A stretch of 33,306 nt of DNA from assembly GCA_029976695.1 (NCBI GenBank), contig JARQTN010000050.1, positions 43,702 to 77,007 of the forward strand, in the 5' to 3' direction. The notes under the pieces were generated by a model that did not search any database, was not told the origin of the DNA, and saw only the letters and a list, made by a program, of their open reading frames with translations. How positions within the stretch are numbered: the stretch's first letter is position 1; each line of letters opens with the position of its first letter. The translations under genes and the position numbers were made by a program. This document shows, in pieces, positions 1 to 8,800 of the stretch. Origin of the DNA: Lewinellaceae bacterium (GTDB lineage Bacteria; Bacteroidota; Bacteroidia; Chitinophagales; Saprospiraceae).

Positions 1-1514
1 GATATCTCGTTCAGCGGGATCGGGAGCAACATGTTTTTGACACTTACCGGATAGAGGAATTCCCTGCCCAGGTCCAGGTTTGGCTGCGCATTGTGCTTTT
101 CAACAACTTCTTCGATGAAAAAAGCATAGCCCCTCCTCCGAGTATCAAACCACTCCTGACCCTCGGACAGGAGTTCATAAAACCGTTCCTGCATGATCCT
201 GGTCCTGAATTGTTCCTGGTCCATCCCTGTCCAGTCTGCCGGTTGTTCTGTGTCGCTGGTGCCGTCCCCATCGGTATCCCTGGCCCTGGCAAGGACCTGG
301 TTGACATACTCATAGGCATTGCCCGGCCCATTCAGCTCATTCTCAACCTCGGCCAGCATCAGCAGGACATCTGCGTAGCGCAGCTGGATCAGGTTGCGTG
401 AGGTCGTTGTGCCATTGTATGTCGGATCAAACCATTTCGCGATGACAGCAAAACCCTGGTTTCCGCCAGTCCTCGTCGGATAAATCGTTTGGAATGAGCC
501 ATTGTTTCGCTCGTACTGATCATAGATGAAAGTAGCATCGATCCTCGGATCGCCGGGATACTGATTCACATGCTGGTCAAAAGTCTCCTTGTTGGGCCGG
601 ATCCGCCCGAAAGTCGGCACTGTTGACGGGGCATAAATACTGTTGCTTGGGGTAAATGAACGGATCATGTCGGAATTCCGGATCCCTCCCGTATGGCCGT
701 ACTGCAGTTCAAAGATCGACTCTACTGTATTTTCATTGCCGGGGATAAATAACTCAGCATAGGTGGGCGTGAGCTGATAGGCACCGCTATTGTAGACCTC
801 GATCAGTTCATTGTAGGCACGTTGCCAATAAGATGGATCTCCATTGTCTTCTCCGGCCAGTGTCATATAAAGCTTTGCCAGGTACACATTGGCAGCCAGG
901 TTTCCTGGCCGGCCAAGTTCGGCAGCTGCAGGGGAGGGAAGCAGTTCCTTGGCTTTTTCAAGGTCCGAGATCACCTGGTCGATGACATCCTGCCTGGGTG
1001 CCCTTGGCAGGTGGATGGTCTCAATTTCAGTCGGCTCCGCACGCAAGGGTACGCCTCCAAACAAACGGACCAGGTCCAGGTAAGTCACACCACGCAAAAA
1101 GTAACATTCGCCCAGCGCTTTCTCCCGGTTGCTTAGATCATTCTCGTTGTTCTCCAGGTTGAATATCGCAATGTTGGCGGCATTGATCGTTTCGTACATC
1201 TGGGGCCACAGGTCCGTGATCCAGCGGTTGCTCGGATTGAGATTCAGCCCGACGGCATCCACATTTGCCCGCTGTGAAGAGTAGAACTTGCCGGACAATA
1301 CCATCGTCAGGTTGTGCCAGGCGGTACCATAATACTGTGGAGATGAAAACTGTGAATAGACGCCATTGACGGCTGTTTCCACGCCTGCTTCAGTGGCAAA
1401 TACAGAGAGTTCGCTATAGAATGTGACGGGGTCCTCGACAAGTGCATCCTGGCAGGCATTCAGCGAAAGGATGAGAAACCCGAGAATCGTTGTCTTTTTC
1501 AATATATTTTTCAT
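1..1514 (-). CDS. SusD/RagB-family glycan-binding lipoprotein (3' end missing)
   Basis: I translated this frame from the minus strand. It is open from an ATG at 1512-1514 to the window edge, about 504 codons. It begins with a lipoprotein signal peptide: a basic N-terminus, a hydrophobic core, then L-N-A-C with the lipidated cysteine at residue 21. The body matches SusD/RagB proteins, including the early stretch with YGTAWHNLT, the helical region with CYFLRGVTYLDLVRLFGG, RYADVLLMLAEVENEL, and RFYELLSEGQEWFDTRRRG near the end. The last readable residues are PIPLNEI, the usual start of the C-terminal SusD tail, so probably only 10-30 residues are missing. SusD proteins sit on the outer surface, cap the SusC transporter and bind oligosaccharide. 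It lies 47 bp downstream of susC in the same direction and is almost certainly co-transcribed. The upstream bases are A-rich with no clear Shine-Dalgarno, which is usual in this phylum. The substrate cannot be read from the sequence. Confidence 0.95.
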   Translation of the reverse strand, partial: MKNILKKTTILGFLILSLNACQDALVEDPVTFYSELSVFATEAGVETAVNGVYSQFSSPQYYGTAWHNLTMVLSGKFYSSQRANVDAVGLNLNPSNRWITDLWPQMYETINAANIAIFNLENNENDLSNREKALGECYFLRGVTYLDLVRLFGGVPLRAEPTEIETIHLPRAPRQDVIDQVISDLEKAKELLPSPAAAELGRPGNLAANVYLAKLYMTLAGEDNGDPSYWQRAYNELIEVYNSGAYQLTPTYAELFIPGNENTVESIFELQYGHTGGIRNSDMIRSFTPSNSIYAPSTVPTFGRIRPNKETFDQHVNQYPGDPRIDATFIYDQYERNNGSFQTIYPTRTGGNQGFAVIAKWFDPTYNGTTTSRNLIQLRYADVLLMLAEVENELNGPGNAYEYVNQVLARARDTDGDGTSDTEQPADWTGMDQEQFRTRIMQERFYELLSEGQEWFDTRRRGYAFFIEEVVEKHNAQPNLDLGREFLYPVSVKNMLLPIPLNEI

Positions 1515-1561
1515 GTTGATCTTTTTTGAAGTGAATTCAGGAATCCTGTTTTCCATGCATT

Positions 1562-4500
1562 TTAGAAGTTCACATTTAATCCGAAAGAAACTGCTTTCTG
1601 GTTTGGAAATGAATTCCAGTCAACCCCGATCCTTGACGGGTCGTATGCAAAACTGTTGACCTCAGGATCAAACCCGGAATAATCTGTAAAGAGCAGAAGG
1701 TTGTGCCCGGTTACAAAAATACTTGCGCCGCTAATTCCCCGGATCGCATTTTGCGGCAGTGTGTAGGACAGGGTGATATATGTCAGCCGAACGAAGCTGC
1801 CGTCCTCCACAAACCTGTCTGTGAAATCCCCGATAATGGGGTAGCCCAGCCTCGGGTATGTGGCATTTGTCGCCCCTTCCCGGTATGCGCCAAAGTATGC
1901 CTCGGACCTGATATTATTGGAGTTTCCAAGTGCAAATGCCTCTCTTCCCAGGTTGCCGTTGGCGATGTCGATGCCCTGGACGCCATTGAGGAACAGGTCC
2001 AGTGTGAAACCCTTGTAGCTGAATGTCGAGTTGATCCCGAAAAAGAAATCCGGGTTCGGATCCCCGATGATGGTCAGGTCGAGGTCCGTGATGTTGCCGT
2101 CGTCATTCTGGTCGATATACAGGATATCGCCAAGCTGGGAGGCTGCCCCCTGAACTGCGGGAGCGGCATCGAGCTGTTCCTGCGTGGTGATGATCCCGTT
2201 TGTCTGGTAGCCCCAGAACAGGGCCGCTGGTTGTCCCTCGATGAAAATGTTGGCAGGTACTTTGAATACCGTTCCCCCGGCAACGTTCCTTCCGAGGAAA
2301 GCGGAAAATGTATTCGTGCCGAACTGCGAGGGCGGCAGTCCAAGGTTCTTGATTTCATTCCTATTCATGGAAATATTGCCCGAAACTGTCCATTTGAATG
2401 GTCCCTCGAGGATGTGTGCAGTCAGCCCGAATTCGATGCCCCGGTTGACAAGATCGCCCTGGTTCGTGATGATGGTCGAGAATCCGGACGAAGGACCGAT
2501 ATTCAGTTGCTGGAGCAGATCCCTGGTTTGCTTGTGATACACATCAATGCTACCACTGAACCGGTCATTATCAAATCCAAAATCGATTCCCGCATTGAAC
2601 TGGTCCGTTGTTTCCCAGATCAGGTCCTTGTTTCCAAGGTTTTGGGGGACAATGGCTGTGACACCGTTTCCTTGTCCGTCAGATAGAAGGTTTGCGGTGG
2701 CCCCAAACCGGTCGAATGTCTGAAACGGCTGGATCGCCTGGCTTCCCGTGGAACCGTATCCGACCCTGAGTTTCAATTCACTGAATGTGTTGCTGTTTTT
2801 CATGAATGGCTCCTTCATGATCTGCCATGCAAAAGCGGCTGAGGGGAAAAATGAATATTTGTTGCCCTCTGCAAATTTGCTTGATCCATCACTCCGGAAA
2901 GAAGCTGTGAACAGGTACCTGTCCATCAATGTATAGTTGATGCGGCCAAGGAAGGAGAGGATGTTGAAATCTGCTCTTTCATATGAAAGTTGCTGGAATA
3001 CCTGCCCGAAGCTGATCCCGTTATATCTCAGGTCTTCGTTGGCAAAATCGGAAGCACTGAAACTGGATTGTTCGGTGTTTGTGCCGTCAAATATGACCCC
3101 GACGGTACCGTTGATGCGATGGTTTCTGTTAAACCGTTTCCGAAATCTCAGGGTATTATCGATGTTATACCTGTACCGGTTAAGTTCACTGATGCCCGCT
3201 TCGCCGTTTGAAAGCCTGCCCCTGAAAATGCCTTTCCCGTACCAGATCTGCCGCTTTTTATTCCGGTAATCAATTCCTGTAAGGAGCCTGTAGGTGAACA
3301 CATCCGAAATCTTGTAATCCAGCGTAAATGAGGCGAGCGCCCTGATTTCCCTGGAATCATCGTCATAGTCCAGTTGCCAGGCCCGGGGGCCGTCCAGTGC
3401 ATCCTCGGTTTCACCTTCAAGGTTGTTTTCCTCAAAACCAAGTAATGGCGCGCTCAGGTTGATCTGCCTGATCAGGCTTGTATTCGTACTTCCCAGGTTG
3501 TCTGTCCCTTTACTTGCATTGTTCAGCGTATAGGATGCAGACAGGCGCGGACGAAGGGTAAATCGGTCCGACAGGTTTTGTGTCAGCTTGAGGAGGAAAT
3601 CGCCCTGCCGAGCCCTTGAGCCCGGGATGAAACTCTGCGCATCCGAATACCCGGCTGCTATATAATAATCAGAGTTATCTGATCCCCCCACTGCAGAGAG
3701 CCTGTGGGTCTGGCTGAATGAGGTTTCAAAAATGTCGTCATACCAATTGACAGGACGCAACCGCGGGAGCGAATCTGCATTGGCCAGCATAAAAGCGGTA
3801 TCCATTACGAACTGGGCGATTGATCCATCTCCATATGTGTAGAAGTCCGGATTGAATCCTTGCAGGGCCCGGTATTCATTTTGATAATCAACAAAATCTT
3901 CCGTATCCAGGAAATCGATCAGGTTGGTTGGCTGCCCAAAGCGAAAAGTCGTCCGGTAATTGAACTTCGCCTTCCCTTCCTGGCCCCTTTTTGTGGTGAT
4001 CAGGATGACCCCGTTGGCGCCCCTTGACCCGTAAATCGCTGTTGCCGAAGCATCCTTCAGAATCTCGATGCTTTCAATATCCTGGGGATTGATCCCGGTC
4101 AGACCGTTTTGCGGTGACAGGTAGGAATTCCCGCCAACCAGCGGGTCCGCCACATCCTCGGTAGAGGAATTCATAATGATCCCGTCCACCACATAAAGTG
4201 GCTCATTATCCCCGCGCAAACTGTTGCTTCCCCGAATCCGCACTGTATTCGGCGCCAATGGTTCAGACCCGTTGGACTGAATGTACACACCTGCAGCTCG
4301 ACCCTGGAGAAAGTCCTGGAAACTGTTATACTGCAGCACCTGCTGGTCATCCGGCTTCAGCGAGTTGATCGCACCTGTGACATCCCGTTTCTGCACAGTC
4401 CCATACCCGATAACCACAACCTCATCAAGGACTTCACCACTGGTGAGTTCGATGTCAATAAAGTCACGTCCATCCAGGACAAAAATGGAAGGTTGATACC

Positions 4501-4729
4501 CGATATAGGAAACTTCAATGGCGTTTGCGCCCTCTGGCACGTCGGCAGTAAAGTTGCCCTCGTAATCTGTGATCGTCCCGGATTCTGTTCCGACAAAGAG
4601 GATATTGGCGCCAATCAACGGTTCTTTTGTCTCGCTGTCTACTACCTTTCCTCTGATTGTTTCCTGCCCGAAACCAAAAACGGCAAGAAACAATAATGCA
4701 CTGGTCAAGATTAAGTTCTTCTGGTTCAT
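1562..4729 (-). CDS. SusC/RagA-type TonB-dependent outer-membrane transporter
   Basis: This 1055-residue protein is full length for the SusC/RagA family, which imports oligosaccharides across the outer membrane using TonB-ExbBD energy together with SusD. A signal peptide ends near residue 21 (FGFGQ). A carboxypeptidase-regulatory-like domain follows at about 24-95 (IRGKVVDSETKEPLIGAN). The TonB-box-like segment EVVVIGYGT lies near 100-110. The plug spans about 112-245 and carries LYVVDGI, ESIEILKDASATAIYGSRG and NGVILITTKRG, all SusC hallmarks. The remainder is the beta barrel and ends in FGLNVNF, with a terminal aromatic residue as expected for insertion by the BAM complex. The ATG at 4727-4729 directly precedes the signal peptide. 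No sigma-factor ECF/anti-sigma pair is seen beside it, so control by the neighbouring hybrid regulator is the likeliest route. Confidence 0.97.
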   Translation of the reverse strand: MNQKNLILTSALLFLAVFGFGQETIRGKVVDSETKEPLIGANILFVGTESGTITDYEGNFTADVPEGANAIEVSYIGYQPSIFVLDGRDFIDIELTSGEVLDEVVVIGYGTVQKRDVTGAINSLKPDDQQVLQYNSFQDFLQGRAAGVYIQSNGSEPLAPNTVRIRGSNSLRGDNEPLYVVDGIIMNSSTEDVADPLVGGNSYLSPQNGLTGINPQDIESIEILKDASATAIYGSRGANGVILITTKRGQEGKAKFNYRTTFRFGQPTNLIDFLDTEDFVDYQNEYRALQGFNPDFYTYGDGSIAQFVMDTAFMLANADSLPRLRPVNWYDDIFETSFSQTHRLSAVGGSDNSDYYIAAGYSDAQSFIPGSRARQGDFLLKLTQNLSDRFTLRPRLSASYTLNNASKGTDNLGSTNTSLIRQINLSAPLLGFEENNLEGETEDALDGPRAWQLDYDDDSREIRALASFTLDYKISDVFTYRLLTGIDYRNKKRQIWYGKGIFRGRLSNGEAGISELNRYRYNIDNTLRFRKRFNRNHRINGTVGVIFDGTNTEQSSFSASDFANEDLRYNGISFGQVFQQLSYERADFNILSFLGRINYTLMDRYLFTASFRSDGSSKFAEGNKYSFFPSAAFAWQIMKEPFMKNSNTFSELKLRVGYGSTGSQAIQPFQTFDRFGATANLLSDGQGNGVTAIVPQNLGNKDLIWETTDQFNAGIDFGFDNDRFSGSIDVYHKQTRDLLQQLNIGPSSGFSTIITNQGDLVNRGIEFGLTAHILEGPFKWTVSGNISMNRNEIKNLGLPPSQFGTNTFSAFLGRNVAGGTVFKVPANIFIEGQPAALFWGYQTNGIITTQEQLDAAPAVQGAASQLGDILYIDQNDDGNITDLDLTIIGDPNPDFFFGINSTFSYKGFTLDLFLNGVQGIDIANGNLGREAFALGNSNNIRSEAYFGAYREGATNATYPRLGYPIIGDFTDRFVEDGSFVRLTYITLSYTLPQNAIRGISGASIFVTGHNLLLFTDYSGFDPEVNSFAYDPSRIGVDWNSFPNQKAVSFGLNVNF

Positions 4730-4801
4730 TTTGATTGGTTTGATCTTCAGGTAAAGAACTTGAATCAGAGGCGCATTTGCCGGCTAATTATTGTCACAAA
4801 A

Positions 4802-4821
4802 GGTTTGAAAATTGTCAAACC
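4802..4821 (-). promoter_or_regulatory. 20-bp inverted repeat upstream of susC (terminator or operator)
   Basis: The arms GGTTTGA and TCAAACC are perfect 7-base complements separated by 6 bases. The element lies 38 bases past the stop of the regulator gene and about 72 bases before the susC start. On the minus strand the hairpin is followed by TTTTG, so it could be a short intrinsic terminator for the regulator. Equally, it could be an operator for the AraC-type output domain. I saw no good TAnnTTTG promoter box in this 130-base gap. Function is inference. Confidence 0.45.
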
Positions 4822-4859
4822 CCGTTAATCATAGGCTAGATGGCTTCCAGAAGCTGCAG

Positions 4860-7800
4860 CTATTCCGCGTGAAGGCTCTTTAAAAAAGAACTCGGGGATT
4901 CACTGAACAGCTTTTTAAAAGAAGTGCTGAAATATTTCGGATTTGAGAAACCGGATTGGTAGGCCACTTCCTTGATCGTCATATTCTGTTCGATCAACAG
5001 TTTCCTGGCATATTTCAACCTTGTATGGATGATGAAATTCTGGGGTGAGAGGTCCACAAGGTTTTTTAGTTTCATGTACAGCGCCGTCCGGCTCATGCCA
5101 AGGAAATTGCACAGGTCATGGACAGAAAGGTTTTCTTCCTTGATTTTTTCAAGGATATAGGCCTCGAGCCTGCTCAGGAATTCAGCGTCCCGTTTGTTCC
5201 TGAAATTTTCAGCGTCCTCAATCTCCGTGTTGTGCTTGTATCGTTCATGCAGTTTCTTCTGCCAGTCAAACGTGCTGATGATCTTGGCGAGCAGAAAATT
5301 GATGTCAATTGGTTTTTCAAGGAAAGCGGTGACGCCTGATTCAATGCTTTTGAGCTTGTATTCTGCACTGCTCAGCACTGTCATCATGAATACAAGGATA
5401 TGGTTCAGGTTGATGTCTGCCTGGAGCCGCTCGCACAGTTCAATGCCATCCATTTCGGGCATGACCAGGTCCGTAATGACCAGGTCGGGATAAAGGCTTT
5501 CGACCTTTTTCAGCCCTTCCTTGCCGTTATGGGCCTCATAGACCTGGAAATATGTACCCAATTCCTCGACCAGGATCTGCCGCAGTTCATCGTTGTCTTC
5601 GACAATCAGGATTTTGGCATCGCTGTATTCTGCAAGCTTCGCCGTGTCCCGCGATTCCGGGAGTTGCAGGTTCCCGCTTTTCAGGATGGCGGAATGCTTG
5701 TACAGTTTTGGCTGGTTTTTCAGGATGACCGTAAAAGTCGTGCCTTTTTTTTCAGTGCTTTCAAATGAGATGCTCCCCTTGTCTCGCTCAATCAGGTTTT
5801 TCACGATCATCAAACCCAAACCTGTTCCGGGCAGTTGGCTGTTCACGGCATTCCGCCCACGGTAATATCGCTTGAGGATGAATTTTTGCTGATCTTTCGG
5901 GATCCCGATCCCGTTGTCCTTAATTTCCAGCCGCAATGAGTCTTTCCCTGCCTCAGCAAGGGATATTTGAATGTCTCCTTCTTTATTGGAATACTTGATG
6001 GCGTTGGAGACCAGGTTGAAGAGGATCTTGTCCAGGACTTCCCTGTCGTAATAAAAGATATCCTTCTCCCAGTTGTTGATGACCCGTGCCGAAATTTGCT
6101 TTTCTTCCATCAATGGCTTGAAACTGTGCAGGATGTTTTCTACATAGGATTCCAAATGTACCTTTGAAACCTCCGGCATATGGTGTTTGTCGGAAGTGAT
6201 CTTGTTAAAGTTGAGAAGTTGTTCAAAAAGCGTATTCAGCCGTTTGATCGTGGTCCTGATCTTTTCATTCGATGAGCCATTTTCCGGCCTTTCCTGCGAG
6301 GCATTTTCAAGGCTTGAGAGCAGGACGGACAGAGGGGTTTTCAGCTCATGGGTAATATTACTGAAAAATGCGATCTGTTCATCCGCATTCCGCTTGCGGA
6401 TCAATACATTCGAGATATACACAAGACCGGACAGGAGGCCTACGGCAAGGATCGCATAGATCGCATATGCGCCTGAGGTCGCCCACCATGGGGGGGCAAT
6501 GGTGATCTTCAGTTTCTTTTCTTTCCCCCAGATCCCGTCCCGGTTTGCTGCCTTCACAGAAAATGTGTATGTGCCCGGACTCAGGTTGATGAAGTTGATT
6601 TGAGTTTCTTCATTCGGCTGGCTCCACTGTTCATTGAGCCCCTCCATTTTCCAGCTGTATGATACTTTCTCCGGAGAACTGTGCAGGATACCGATGAACC
6701 TGATCCGAAATGCATTCTGAAAATGCTTTAATCCGATCGCTTGCTGGAAATTGATGTTTTGCGGCAAATCAGGATCCCGGGAATCATCTTCCGTTTCCAG
6801 CAGCTGGAAGTCTTCGAGGAAGATATCAGGTGCAAAGGTTTGTGTATTGATATTCAATGGGTTAAACATGATCACTCCTCCAGGCCCTCCAAATGCAAGC
6901 GTGCCGTCCGAAAGCCTGGCATAACTTCCAAAATTGAAAATATTGCTAATTAGCCCATCGCCCTGGTCGTATATCCTGAGGACAGGGTCATCCCTGTCTG
7001 ATGTGAGTTTCACTACGCCGGAAGTCGTACTCACCCAGATCTGCCCAATTTCATCTTCAAGGATGCCCTGGACAATATCCGAAGGCAGCCCGTTTGTGGG
7101 GTCAATGATCCTGGTTTTGTTTTCGGCTTGATCATACACGATTAAACCCGAGCCGTTTGTGCCCACGAGCAGGTTGCCATCCTGGTCTTCAAGCAGAGAC
7201 GTGACCGTGGTATATTGCAAGTCACCATGACCGGATTGCAGGATTTCGATATTGAAGACCGAGTCTTCATCAATGCGTTGAACACCATTCCGTCCGGCCA
7301 CAAGGATGCTTCCGTTCGGTTGCTGGATGATATCCCGGACCTGCTCGATCGGATAGGTATTGATTTCGCCATTTTCCCGGATGCAGTGGAGCTCTTCATT
7401 GATGCCTCCGATCCATACATTCTTCACCTCGTCAACAAGAATGGCATAGACTTTTGCAATGTCTATCCGGCGGTCTCCTGGGCTATCCGGGCCAAATTGG
7501 ATTGCATTCAGGTTATTTTTATCAATCCTGAAAGCCCCCCTTCCGTATGTCCCTGCCCAGATGTACTGCCCATCCTCGGCAAGTGCCATCACGATATCCT
7601 CGTCCGATGACGGATTTTGCAGGGACGGGATTTGTTTCCATCGTCCTGTTTCACGGTTCCAGATGCTGATACCTTCCCGCGTGCCAAACCACAAAAGCCC
7701 TTCACTGTCTTCCAGGATCGCCCGGGTGAAATTATGAGCCAGGCTGTTCCTGTCGTTCAACCGGTGTTCAACCCGGTAAAAGTTGGTTTGTGCCAGGTTG

Positions 7801-8783
7801 AGATAGTTGATCCCACCGCCATATGTGGCCAACCAGAGGATGTTTTCCATTCCGATCAGGAGGTCATAGATCCCATCACTGGAAATGGAACCCGGAAGAT
7901 TCGGGTCGTTCGCATACCGCCTGATCAGGTTGCCGGCTTCGCTCAGATGAAGTAAACCGCCTCCATCTGTACCAACAAACAAGTTGTTTTCCGGGTCGAC
8001 CAGGATGCCATTGACCGGCGTGTTTTTCTGATTCGGAAGCGGAAGATTGATGACCTGCTCTACCTCATGTGATGTTTGGGACAATCTGATCAGGCTGCCA
8101 TAGGCTGAGCCCAAATAGATGCTGGTTCCTGTTGTTGTGATAGAAGTGATGGGGAGCGGCATTTCGGAATCCGACAGAGGTATGTGGGTGAGTTGTTCTT
8201 TCTCCGGGATAAAAATGTACAACCCGTTATTGCTCCCAATGTAGAGCACACCGTTTATATGCCGGAGGCAATGAATATTCACTTGTCCAAAAACACGTTC
8301 AAGCTTTTGATTGGATTCTGCTGCATTCGGATCATATGTCCAAAGGCCATTGAATGCCCCGACCCAGATCCTCTGGCGGTTATCTTCTGCCATGTCTTTG
8401 ATCAGGGAAGGGGCTGGCCTGGCATCCGGCAGAATCGGGATAAACTCATCCTTCATTGGCTCATACAGGAAAATTCCGCCTGCATTTGCGGACCAGATGC
8501 GTGCCCTCGAGTCAATCAGAATTTTGGAAGTCCTGTTTTGGATGTTCCCTTTGATCCCCCGGTACTTGTTGTACAGGAATGATTCCCTGGAATTATACCG
8601 GATAATCCCTTCTTCAGTACCTGCCCAGATATTTCCAAAGCTGTCCTGGGCAATGCTGTATATGATGCTTTGATGGATTTCGGACCGGGCATTTATCTTT
8701 TCAAATTGTGCGGATACCTGCCCCGGGTTTACAAGCATGCAGAAAAGAAAGAAAAGGGAATATGGAAAGGCCAATGATTTCAT
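4860..8783 (-). CDS. Hybrid two-component system regulator (sensor kinase, receiver, AraC HTH)
   Basis: This single-chain sensor/regulator of polysaccharide utilisation is about 1307 residues from the chosen start. A signal peptide (MKSLAFPYSLFFLFCMLV) is followed by a periplasmic sensor of repeated two-component-propeller blades to about residue 690 (motifs such as NIWAGTEEGI, LWFGTREGI, QIWVSTTSGV). A Y_Y_Y domain spans about 700-765 and a membrane helix about 767-793. The HisKA segment NITHELKTPL has its phospho-acceptor histidine near 812. The ATPase domain has NLVSNAIKYS, DNGIGIP and GTGLGL. The receiver domain has LVITDLVMPEMDG, with the acceptor aspartate near 1105, followed by a lysine in EKPID. 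An AraC helix-turn-helix fills the last 100 residues. The frame extends upstream to 8897, but that would overlap the FGE gene by 97 bases and bury the signal peptide. ATGs at 8796-8798 and 8781-8783 both fit, and I prefer the second. It begins about 17 bases after the FGE stop, so an operon is likely. Confidence 0.95.
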   Translation of the reverse strand: MKSLAFPYSLFFLFCMLVNPGQVSAQFEKINARSEIHQSIIYSIAQDSFGNIWAGTEEGIIRYNSRESFLYNKYRGIKGNIQNRTSKILIDSRARIWSANAGGIFLYEPMKDEFIPILPDARPAPSLIKDMAEDNRQRIWVGAFNGLWTYDPNAAESNQKLERVFGQVNIHCLRHINGVLYIGSNNGLYIFIPEKEQLTHIPLSDSEMPLPITSITTTGTSIYLGSAYGSLIRLSQTSHEVEQVINLPLPNQKNTPVNGILVDPENNLFVGTDGGGLLHLSEAGNLIRRYANDPNLPGSISSDGIYDLLIGMENILWLATYGGGINYLNLAQTNFYRVEHRLNDRNSLAHNFTRAILEDSEGLLWFGTREGISIWNRETGRWKQIPSLQNPSSDEDIVMALAEDGQYIWAGTYGRGAFRIDKNNLNAIQFGPDSPGDRRIDIAKVYAILVDEVKNVWIGGINEELHCIRENGEINTYPIEQVRDIIQQPNGSILVAGRNGVQRIDEDSVFNIEILQSGHGDLQYTTVTSLLEDQDGNLLVGTNGSGLIVYDQAENKTRIIDPTNGLPSDIVQGILEDEIGQIWVSTTSGVVKLTSDRDDPVLRIYDQGDGLISNIFNFGSYARLSDGTLAFGGPGGVIMFNPLNINTQTFAPDIFLEDFQLLETEDDSRDPDLPQNINFQQAIGLKHFQNAFRIRFIGILHSSPEKVSYSWKMEGLNEQWSQPNEETQINFINLSPGTYTFSVKAANRDGIWGKEKKLKITIAPPWWATSGAYAIYAILAVGLLSGLVYISNVLIRKRNADEQIAFFSNITHELKTPLSVLLSSLENASQERPENGSSNEKIRTTIKRLNTLFEQLLNFNKITSDKHHMPEVSKVHLESYVENILHSFKPLMEEKQISARVINNWEKDIFYYDREVLDKILFNLVSNAIKYSNKEGDIQISLAEAGKDSLRLEIKDNGIGIPKDQQKFILKRYYRGRNAVNSQLPGTGLGLMIVKNLIERDKGSISFESTEKKGTTFTVILKNQPKLYKHSAILKSGNLQLPESRDTAKLAEYSDAKILIVEDNDELRQILVEELGTYFQVYEAHNGKEGLKKVESLYPDLVITDLVMPEMDGIELCERLQADINLNHILVFMMTVLSSAEYKLKSIESGVTAFLEKPIDINFLLAKIISTFDWQKKLHERYKHNTEIEDAENFRNKRDAEFLSRLEAYILEKIKEENLSVHDLCNFLGMSRTALYMKLKNLVDLSPQNFIIHTRLKYARKLLIEQNMTIKEVAYQSGFSNPKYFSTSFKKLFSESPSSFLKSLHAE

Positions 8784-8800
8784 GCTGTCAGACTGCATTT

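Noticed and set aside
1703-2686. 327-codon open frame antisense to susC
   Set aside because: It lies wholly opposite a clear SusC coding sequence, has no recognisable domain, and such frames are common opposite GC-richer coding DNA.
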